Shown here in pieces: positions 1-9,500 of a DNA stretch of 64,000 nucleotides. Numbering within the stretch: position 1 is the stretch's first letter; the number at the start of each line of letters is the position of its first letter. Under the pieces are notes generated by a model that searched no databases, had not been told where the DNA came from, and saw only the letters and a program-made list of their open reading frames with translations. The stretch comes from Trileptium ribeirensis (taxonomy: Eukaryota; Nematoda; Enoplea; Enoplida; Thoracostomopsidae), in NCBI GenBank assembly GCA_030248225.1, contig JASANE010007094.1, forward strand, positions 1-64,000, read 5' to 3'. A program made the translations under genes and the position numbers.

Positions 1-86
1 TACCATCCGTACCCACGTCGGACTGGGACCACGGACGCCACACAAACTCAAAACAAATAGGAATTGATATTTAAATTCGGATCAAA
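1..86 (+). other. 5' leader of the plus-strand retroelement
   Basis: This non-coding stretch runs up to the gag ATG at 87, which sits in a favourable context (AAAATG). It should contain the end of the 5' LTR or the primer-binding site. No 3' LTR match to it is visible at 11.8-12.4 kb, so I infer that the 5' LTR lies upstream of the window. I could not assign a tRNA primer-binding site with confidence. Confidence 0.5.
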
Positions 87-2516
87 ATGTCATTGCCAGC
101 GAGCGCGAATAGAACGCCAGTAAGTAGCGCCGCGGGAACGCCGAATGTAGGAAGTGGCACTGCCACTACGGCTGGTAGTACAAATGGACCAGCTCCCACC
201 GCTTCGGGAGACCCTCTGGTTGCAATTCTGCAGCAGTTGACGCAACGAACGACGACGGGTCCCATCATTCAAGTACGGGACATCCCACCATTTACCGGAA
301 CCGACGGACAGGACTTTGAGGCCTGGTTGGCCACATATGACAATTTAACTGATGCAAATGGGTGGACCCTGGACCAGAAACTGATTTGCTTTCCAACTGT
401 TCTGAAGGGGGAAGCCCTTAAAATATATGAAAGCTTCCCCGACTGTCAAAAGCAAACCTATGAAGCCCTCTGTTATAACATGGGGTTCATGTATTCGCCA
501 TCGCAACGGGACGAGGACGCTCTAATAACGCTACGCATGCGAGTACAAGGGGAACGCGAATCAGTTGCCTTGTACGGACTAGACTTGCAAAACCTCGTGG
601 GCAAAGCGTTTCCGGAGGTCGAGGGTGAGCAACGTGACGCACTATTACAAAAATTCCTCCGACAAGGACTACGACGGGAGCTAAAATCTGGGGTAATAGG
701 AAAGACATACCCGTCTTTTAAGCACATGATGGACAAACTCAAATATAAGGAAGACGCGATCCTAGCATCACAGAAAGAGGTAATAGGAATACCGGTTCGC
801 AAGAGCAGCCGATCCAAAACGGTAAATTGCATGTCCCAAGGAGGCGAGAATACCCAGCTGGTAGACCAAATCCGTGAAGCATTAGACGAAAATAAACGCA
901 CCGCAGCCAGTAGCGACGCCACGATCGCTAGGCTCATTGACCTGCTAGATAAACGCACTGAACAGCACCAACTGAACGCGATGATGCAGAATAGTGTGAC
1001 CCCGGCAGCCGGCGCTAACGCTATTCCAGCAGCACCCATAGGTAACCAATGCTTCCGATGCGGTTGTATTGGACATTTTGCACGGGAATGCCCGTACTAC
1101 CGAACTGACGTGTACGACCCACTCCTAAATGAATACACTCGCTTATCAACGCGCGCAGCCCCAGGCTACTTGCAGAATGCACCCGCACCCATTCACGGTT
1201 ATCCCAGCGCAACCCCACAGTACAGCAACCGCCCCCGATATCGAGTAATTGAGCACCGTGGAGCAGGCCGATCTTCGCGACGCGATGAATGGAATCAACA
1301 GCGAGGACCTGTAGGGTACGGGCAGCAAGGATATTACCGCCCTGAACCTGCTCCGAACACATACGGAGGCTATGGCCGAACCGAATACTACAACCGCTCG
1401 CGTGGACGCGATACAAACGGACCTAACAATTGGCACAATAGCTATAATGCTGCGCCCAACGCACGTTACACAAACTCATCGCAACCATTGTCAGCCGAAG
1501 CAGTACCATTCCGCCCGCGCACACCTAGCAACGGCTGGAACAACGCTAATCAAGCAGGGGTAGCCCCTCGAGCCAGGCCTTCACCGGCGCCTATAAGCCA
1601 AAATGACCAATCAGGTCGCCGTAACGCCGGAGTTATGTCAGTAACTCGAGCAGCTGACCCCGAGCTCGCGCATCGTTTAGATGTCATGCGACACGAAATG
1701 TCAACCTTGGAGGAACGCGCGGGAGCAGGTTTAAGTGCCCGATCGGCACAAATTAACGCAATGATCACCAGAGACAGCACAAATTACGCAGACGATGAAC
1801 TGAACTTTGATGCAGAATACGAAGGCCAGTGCGAATATGAACCCGAACCAACTCCATATCAACTGAATTTATTGCAAACGAACCGAACACCAGCACGAGT
1901 ATTGCCGCAAGCGACCAGGTCGTGGGGCGACAATGGAGAATACAACGCAATCGACAGCGAACTAACTAGCGCAGTAAAGGTAGGGCGTAATAAGGAACAA
2001 ATCAATCATAAAATGGAACGGCGCTCGGTTTCACTGTCTCCGACCCCTGGCGCGCAGGGTGTGACTCGTAACCCTGTGAGTAATGGTTGGCCAACCGATC
2101 TATATGTATATCCCAAAATGGAGTCAGCGCGAAGTGATGAGAACCGAGATACCGAGCAGAGGAGTGAGAGGGGAGGAGGAACCGAGAACCTAATGGAACC
2201 AAAGGAACCTAATGATCCTGATGTGCCGAGTGAGAAATATGGGAGGTGGCCGTTCGGACTTCGGGGGCCGATTAATAGGGGTCGCGTGTCTGGTAATGGC
2301 TCTAACGCCGGCACGGTACAACCTGGGGAAGCGACTTTCTGTAGGCTTATTCAAAATTATCCATGTGAAGCGGAACCAGAAGAACCTGCGGAGAAACTTG
2401 TGAACCTAATGGAACCTAGTGGACTTGCGGATACCGAGAACTTAGTGGAACCTAACCTAGCGGAACCTAATGGATGGAATGGAGTACCGAGTAACCTAGC
2501 GGAAGGGAACCGATAA
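87..2516 (+). CDS. gag: Gag polyprotein of Ty3/gypsy-type retroelement
   Basis: This 809-residue protein forms the virus-like particle and packages element RNA. Residues about 60-215 look like a Ty3/gypsy capsid region: an FxGxxxxxFxAW-type start near residue 69, then helical sequence rich in Leu, Arg and Glu. A CCHC zinc knuckle of form C-x2-C-x4-H-x4-C lies at about residues 322-335. Residues about 385-520 are Arg/Gly/Tyr/Asn-rich, typical of an RNA-binding nucleocapsid tail. The C-terminal ~110 residues hold short repeats around Glu-Pro and Asn-Leu-(Met/Val/Ala)-Glu-Pro. The frame is undamaged, which suggests recent activity. It ends in TAA at 2514-2516, but the same frame then stays open to 3578. 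At 809 residues it is long for a Ty3/gypsy Gag. The capsid assignment rests on pattern; the knuckle is clear. Confidence 0.93.
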   Translation: MSLPASANRTPVSSAAGTPNVGSGTATTAGSTNGPAPTASGDPLVAILQQLTQRTTTGPIIQVRDIPPFTGTDGQDFEAWLATYDNLTDANGWTLDQKLICFPTVLKGEALKIYESFPDCQKQTYEALCYNMGFMYSPSQRDEDALITLRMRVQGERESVALYGLDLQNLVGKAFPEVEGEQRDALLQKFLRQGLRRELKSGVIGKTYPSFKHMMDKLKYKEDAILASQKEVIGIPVRKSSRSKTVNCMSQGGENTQLVDQIREALDENKRTAASSDATIARLIDLLDKRTEQHQLNAMMQNSVTPAAGANAIPAAPIGNQCFRCGCIGHFARECPYYRTDVYDPLLNEYTRLSTRAAPGYLQNAPAPIHGYPSATPQYSNRPRYRVIEHRGAGRSSRRDEWNQQRGPVGYGQQGYYRPEPAPNTYGGYGRTEYYNRSRGRDTNGPNNWHNSYNAAPNARYTNSSQPLSAEAVPFRPRTPSNGWNNANQAGVAPRARPSPAPISQNDQSGRRNAGVMSVTRAADPELAHRLDVMRHEMSTLEERAGAGLSARSAQINAMITRDSTNYADDELNFDAEYEGQCEYEPEPTPYQLNLLQTNRTPARVLPQATRSWGDNGEYNAIDSELTSAVKVGRNKEQINHKMERRSVSLSPTPGAQGVTRNPVSNGWPTDLYVYPKMESARSDENRDTEQRSERGGGTENLMEPKEPNDPDVPSEKYGRWPFGLRGPINRGRVSGNGSNAGTVQPGEATFCRLIQNYPCEAEPEEPAEKLVNLMEPSGLADTENLVEPNLAEPNGWNGVPSNLAEGNR

Positions 2517-3578
2517 CCAAGGGAACTAAATGAACTTAACCGAGTGGATGCATCCGATACTAAACTGGCTCCCTCCAATTTAGGGCGGCCGTGTGAGGCC
2601 CCTGTAGCGTTTCAACCGACCGGGGAAGACCGTAAAGGACACTGGTCAGGTGCGATGGAGATCTTCGGGAAACGGGTCAGCCCGATTGTCCTAACTCCGT
2701 TCAAAATTCGAGAGCGTATGTGTACCCTAGATTCTTTAGAGGCCGGGGAAGACCGTAGAGGACACTGGCCAGGAGAAAGGAGGCGTTGGGAAGTGAGCTG
2801 TCCCGATGGCCCGAGCTCCGCTCAAAATTGTAATTTATATGTAGGATCAAACTCGTATAGAGCCCGATCCCTAAGTGTAGGGGCCGTGGGATCTGACCAG
2901 GTCGGAAACTGCGGTTTGAGTCTGTCGTGGTATAGTCGATCCAACCGGCAGGTGAGCATGTGTGCGTTCGAATGTGAGTCGGCCGGAACCGATGCCTCCA
3001 GCGTGTGTGTAGAACCGGGAGGAGAAGCTGTGCTGCTTGTGAGTGAAACGGGTTCCGAGCCACATGGAGACAAAACTGAGCCGAGTGCCGGAATTATTTC
3101 TGGCATAGTTGATCATGATAGTCGAGCGTCAATGAACCCAATCTTGAGCGGTAGGGATGAGAAAGTGGAACCGATTGAACCAACGGAATTTTATACCGGA
3201 CCGAAGGAACAAGCAAAACTTAACAGTGAACCAGAGGAACCAATAACTGCTAGCCTAAGCTCGAATATTATGATTGTGGAACCTATGGTACCTGAATTGG
3301 ACATAAACGCCCGAGCAAGTAACCAAATCATGGAACAATTAGCAACACAACCGGAGATAGTGACCTGTTACATAAGTAGAGAAGCAGTAAAGGAAATTGG
3401 ATATGGAACGACCGGATTGCCGGTCAACCTGATGGACATAATTGAACAAACACTGGCTACACCTAGATCGTTGCGAATTAGGCCGCTTTGGAACCTCATG
3501 GACGCAAACCCCACCACAGAACTTGATGACGATCCGATAGAACCACCTGAACACAACACAATCTTGATCTCGCGCTGA
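2517..3578 (+). CDS. Open extension in the gag frame after one stop codon
   Basis: After the gag TAA (2514-2516) the same frame is open for about 353 codons, to TGA at 3576-3578. There is no convincing ATG near its beginning. The encoded sequence keeps the Glu-Pro-rich character of the Gag tail (for example VEPIEPTEF) and contains two related motifs, GEDRKGHWSG and GEDRRGHWPG, about 46 residues apart. I recognise no domain. The simplest readings are a Gag tail reached by stop-codon readthrough, or an originally continuous Gag with one recent nonsense mutation. The frame overlaps the Env-Pol frame at 3551-3578, where a -1 shift would join them. I see no classical slippery heptamer there. Confidence 0.6.
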   Translation, partial: PRELNELNRVDASDTKLAPSNLGRPCEAPVAFQPTGEDRKGHWSGAMEIFGKRVSPIVLTPFKIRERMCTLDSLEAGEDRRGHWPGERRRWEVSCPDGPSSAQNCNLYVGSNSYRARSLSVGAVGSDQVGNCGLSLSWYSRSNRQVSMCAFECESAGTDASSVCVEPGGEAVLLVSETGSEPHGDKTEPSAGIISGIVDHDSRASMNPILSGRDEKVEPIEPTEFYTGPKEQAKLNSEPEEPITASLSSNIMIVEPMVPELDINARASNQIMEQLATQPEIVTCYISREAVKEIGYGTTGLPVNLMDIIEQTLATPRSLRIRPLWNLMDANPTTELDDDPIEPPEHNTILISR

Positions 3579-6500
3579 GAAAGATATTTTCCAAGGGTCC
3601 TACTGAAGAAAAGGTAGAGCCCTTAACTCTGCAGGGGTTGCCCAACGAGGAACGATTAATACTATTGGGACCGGACTCCGAATTCGCACCTACGATAATA
3701 ACTTTGGGACCTGGGAAAGTGCCTCGCTATTCATTCATACCCCCTCGACTACGCCCGGGAAGAGAACAAGTACTCGCTAGGGCCTTATTCTATCGAAGAG
3801 TCATAGCTGTGTCGGAGCGGATTTGCCGTGCCCACCAGTTGTTCAGGATCCGGGTAGCTGGAACGGCCCCTCTGGAGCGACGGCGGGACGCTGCCGTCGT
3901 GTCCGGGCTGTTAGGGTTCGCATCTCCGTTCTTGCACACTATGGCCGGGATTCATGTCAGCAGTAGCATGGTGAGACACCTCGAGGGCTTGCTGGAATTA
4001 GTTGCCCGGGTGTTAAACTCAATGAGTATTACCGAGGCCATTACTGAAATATACCGTTCCCAGATTCCTATCCTTCAGACATGCCAGGCGTGCGAGGGAC
4101 AACACAACACCAATTTTATGCCCACCCGTGGTTGCACTTTTATCACCTATCATGGCGAGTGGGACTATACGGGAAATTTGTCTGCCGAATATGGCATGGT
4201 CCGACGCAATGGAACTATCACCATCCAGCCAAGTCGTACATATGGGTTATACACAGCCTCTGAGTTGTCCGCATACCGAGAAGCTAACTTAGAGTGGTTA
4301 GAAACTGTGACCAGTGCACCGTATTTGCTAGACTACCTCGTTACAGAATATGGCGAATCCGGTCCCATTGCACCGGTGCTGTCAATTGATCACATCATAT
4401 ATGCAGTCATAGCGAATGCTATTTTTAAGCAAGTAGACAGCGTGCAGAAACGCGAAGAACTGCTATACTTGAGACTATTGTGGCTGCGTCAGCCCGCACA
4501 AAATATCTGGCAAGCTGATCCGGACGACGACATGGACGTAGGCTCGATCGTCAACCCGGACGCGGACATAACATTCATTGACGAGGAGGAGCTCGAGAGC
4601 GAGTTGAGCGCAGCCCCCAGTGATATGAGCGAGGACGAATTTAACATACCCGCTATCGTGACGCTCGACTCAGACGACGTGGTTTCCGACCTCGACTCAC
4701 TTTCGGACAATGACGATCTCGGAAACGAACCGTACGTGGACACAGCTGAGGATGGCCGAGTAATACTGACCAGGTCGGTACGGCCCTTCTCAAACAGACT
4801 AAGCCGACAATATGTAGCAGCTACAGAATTGTGGAGCCGAGGAGTTAGATTCGTGGGACTAGTAATTTTCCTGCTTGTCGTCCAACAAATGGGTCAAACC
4901 CAGGCAATCGCCACGCCATTTTCGGACCAGGTAGCACGCTTAGGAGCCATGGTTAACCAACAAGTGGGGACCCTAATCGAACCACAGGGTCTGGTAATAA
5001 CCGCCGCGCGATCTACTTTTCTACCGATAGTTTTGCGATTGTCCCTAGATGGGTTACAACCAAGTAGGCAAGCAACCGGGATGGCTTGGTGTGTTTACAC
5101 CCCTAGGGGTAAACCATGCCTAGGAAACTGTTGTCCCAACCCGAATTGTACTACCATGCCGGATCTACAACGCAAAATTCAAGAGTTGGAGCGAGAACTA
5201 AGGAGCACATATCAAGGTGTGCTAGATACAAGTTATTATATGGCTCTAATGCGTGAATATTGCGAGGCGAATGTTCATTTTTGTGAAGAGCCCAAGGCTC
5301 GTAAGAAAAGATTTGTCGCTGCCCTAGCCGGAGCTGCTGGCGTAGTTACAGGATTTTTAGGAGTAGGGGTAGCTTTTACAAATGCAGTGCACCTAAAGGA
5401 CCTGAATAAACAGGTGATAGCATTATCCAAGGAAATGCGAAACACTTACAGTGTGTCCCAGGGCAACTCGCGAGCAATTTTGAAATTAACACGCGCCAAT
5501 GAGGAACTTTACTCCTTCTTGCACCATGAAATGCAGGAAGTGGTTGGCATGATAGAACAGGTCAGGTGCCAGGAACAACGCTATGTGACCGAGGTACACC
5601 GTGAATTGGTAAATCACATGTTTCGCACTAGCCTGCGCTCTTCGGTCGACGCCGTCATGGAAGCCATGATGAGCGGGCAACTATCACCGAAGGTAGTGGA
5701 TGCCGCGACACTAAAGCGTCTATTCGAAAAGGATCCAAGAATAGGGCAAACCATACTACTACGCGAACCAGCGCTAGCCTACCAGTTTGGACAAATTTAC
5801 CCAGTGCATATTGACCTGGGCACGTTCAAATTTGCATTCATCTTAAGGGTACCGCTAGTTACATCGGACGACGTCCGGCCTTACTTTCGGATATACAACG
5901 TCGGTTGGAACGTACCAGAGCGCAGCGCACACATGAGACTACCTCTGCCGGAATATGCCACACGAGTCGAACAGGCACGATATGAGGTGCTGAACTTGCA
6001 CGCATGCAACACGCGACCCGGCATTGCTTTTTGCGAGGTTCACGCTTTAGCCACCGACCATTCTTCACGCTGTTTGGATTGGATCATTATGGGCGAAGAT
6101 GCTCCGGAAGGCACACGCCGCATATGCAGGAACAGCGCGTTGGTTGGACCAATGGTCAACCATACTGATGTGTATACCACTGCGCAAGGAGTATTAATCC
6201 GAACCGCTGAGCCCAAGGCAGTTGTCTCCAAGCAGAAACACCTAAGTCACGTGACTCGCGGAGAAACCATCCGAATACCCGAAAATGGAGTGCTATGGCT
6301 ATCGCACAGCAATTACACTCAACTAGTGGTCGGACCACTAATGCTCGCTAGCACATTAGACGCTCAGGAGGTCACCGTTAACATCGGACCTAACATCACC
6401 ATACATGACTTCCCAGATATTCCTCTTCGACCCATCACTTGGAGCTCATTAGAACACGCCAAGGCTACCAACTTACAGGTCCAACGGATAGCTGATGAGC

Positions 6501-9500
6501 AGTTGAAGAAGGTGATTGACTTCCCAAATATTACGACAACGGGCGTAGCTCCTTACCTGTGGATGCTCGTTGTGCTAGTAATTGTGGGCATAGGGGTGAT
6601 AATCTACTTCAGGAAGAAGGCAGGCTTCTGTCCCAAATGCATAAAAGGACGCGTCCAGCGTTGGTGGAAACAATGCCCGTGTGGACAAACAAACCCAAGG
6701 AGACTTGAACTGAACATCAAAACCGGGAACGAGTATGGTACTCCAGATGCAGTCCGGCCTACAGTCTCAGCTCCGGCCGCGTCCACGGAACACCCGGAAT
6801 TGCGGACATTGAGCCCTCGTCGATCGGCTCGACTAAATAACCCTAATGAGGACGAGGACGTTGTTCTGGTGGAACCTACGGAACTATTTGCAGTATCCGA
6901 GCGTGCTCAACGTAGGGGACATCGTACAGTATCTTACCATCGGCAAGTCAATGCCATGCAGCATATAGACGCACCGTTGCTCATTAACGCTTTCATTTAC
7001 CGGACACCAGTCCTCACGTTGATCGATACAGGCGCGGACGTCTCTATCGTATCACAACATTTGGTAAATAAGCTAGGCCTTCAACCCCGCCCAGACGACT
7101 CGACGCGGATAGTATCGGCCACCAAACAGGAATTAGCATTGGACGGTAGCATAAGTGTACCCTTATCAATTGGACCTATTAAGGTGCAGACGGAATTTTT
7201 CGTTCCCCAAACCGCTCCGTACCACTGCATCTTAGGAACAAATTTCTTGTCGCAGCTGCCAAAATGCATCATAAATTTTCGAGAGCGCTGTTTAGAAATT
7301 GGTATAGACGAGGAAGAAGCTAAAATACCCTTCGCCGGCTTAGAGCGCTATGACCCACCCTTAATAGCGGTGATGTGCAGAAAACTCACCACCACAGAAA
7401 CAAACACAGAAACATTTATCAACGCCATCCCCGAAATTGCTGACACAGGCGTAGGACCCGCTCTATTTGTCCCCGCTCCCGAGATGAGTGATATCGCAAT
7501 GGCACACGCATTAGTGCTTAGGAGTCAACGGACCATACCGATCGCAGTCATCAATTTTGGTAACACACCGGTCACCATATATTCAGGACAAACTATTGGG
7601 CACATAGAGGTCATGAGCAACCCAACTATACAATTCCTTAAGGATACCAATCAAAATTTGATACGGTACGAGGAACATAAGGAGGCTAAACAGCTGAATC
7701 ATATCACCACCCACCCTGAGAGGATTATCGAACACATTGAGGCAGGCAAGCGCTCCATTGATCATGAACGGGCTCAAACCGTGTTGAGCAAAATAGATTT
7801 CGATAGGACACTATTATCGCCCTTTGAATTAAAACAACTGAAAACCGCAATTGCTGAAAATGCAGACGTATTCAGCACGCATGATTTTGACCTTGGACGA
7901 TACACGGAACACCGACATCGCATAGAAACCGGGGACGCAAAGCCAATCAAACAAGCACCGTATAGGCTAGCGCATTCCTTACGCGAACCACTTAGGGAAG
8001 AACTGAATAGCATGCTAGACGCAGGCCTTATCGCCCCATCAAGCTCACCTTGGGGATCACCAATAGTCTACGTAACAAAGAGCGACGGCTCTCTCCGACT
8101 CTGTGTCGACTTTCGGAAGGTCAACACAGTAGCTGAACAAGACGCGTACCCACTGCCACGAATAGACGATATACTAGGATGCCTCAGGAACACGAAGCTA
8201 ATGTCCAGTTTGGACCTAAATAAAGGATTTTGGCAGCTAGAATTGGATCCTGAAACCAAAGATAAGACTTCTTTTGTGACCGTACATGGACAATACGAGT
8301 ATAATGTCCTACCGTTTGGTCTAAATTCGTCCCCCGGAGCCTTTCAGCGTTGTATGTCAATGATTTTGAAGGGACTTGAGTGGGAAAAATGTCTAATATA
8401 CATCGATGACATCCTAGTTTTCTCACCATCATTCGAGGCCCATCTGGCAGACCTGATTCGGGTTTTCGATCGTTTTCGCAAAGCAAATTTAAAACTCAAA
8501 CCCTCAAAATGTCACTTCGGACGAGGCAGCCTCAAATATTTAGGACATATAATTAGTACCGAAGGTGTCAAACCAGACCCAGAAAAGGCAATAGCCATAG
8601 AAGAATTCAAACGTCCGGAAACATTGAAACAACTCCAAAGTTTCTTAGGGCTTGTAGGATACTACCATAAATTCATTCAAAATTACTCGGACATCTGCGA
8701 GCCGTTAAATGAACTAAAACGCAAAGACACGGAATTCAAATGGACCCCTAGGTGCGAGGAAGCCTTTAAGAAATTGAAACAAGCACTACTAGATGAACCG
8801 GTCCTAATTCACCCTGATTTCACGCAACCGTTTATCCTGCAAACGGACGCTTCCGGATATGCAATGGGTGCAGTATTATCCCAGAAGACTAAGCAAGGAA
8901 TCAAACCCATTGCATACGCTAGCAAGGCCCTCCTTGATTATCAACGCAGGTATCCCGCAATAGAAACTGAAGCTCTCGCTATTAGGTGGGCCGCATTACA
9001 TTTCAAGCATTACTTAGTAGGGCACAAATTCCATGTTGAGACCGACCACAAACCACTTAAAACTCTTTTTGATAAACCACCCAGAAACTCACGCTTGTCC
9101 CAATGGCGAAGTGAGCTATTGCTTGAGTTCGGGGGATTCGAAATATTATATAGGCACGGTAAGGAAAATGGCAACGCAGATGCCCTATCACGCGATCCTA
9201 GATACGACCCGTCGGTAGTTGAGGAATTAGGTGACACTTACGAAATCCTCATGATGGGCCGAGGACGACCCACCGGACCTCGCCCGCCAACAACCTGCGC
9301 CACATGGGATCAATCGCATCTGCCGTATCCGGTACGCACGGTAGCACCGCTCGCGACTGGCGCGCCAACCCCTATAACAGGGAGCCCGATAGCCCCTCCA
9401 GGCCAACCCAACCCCGAAGCAATCCCATCGCAACTAGTCCCTGACACGCAAATAACTACAGTACCCCCAGCAACGCTGACCCAGCAGGCAGCTACGCTAA

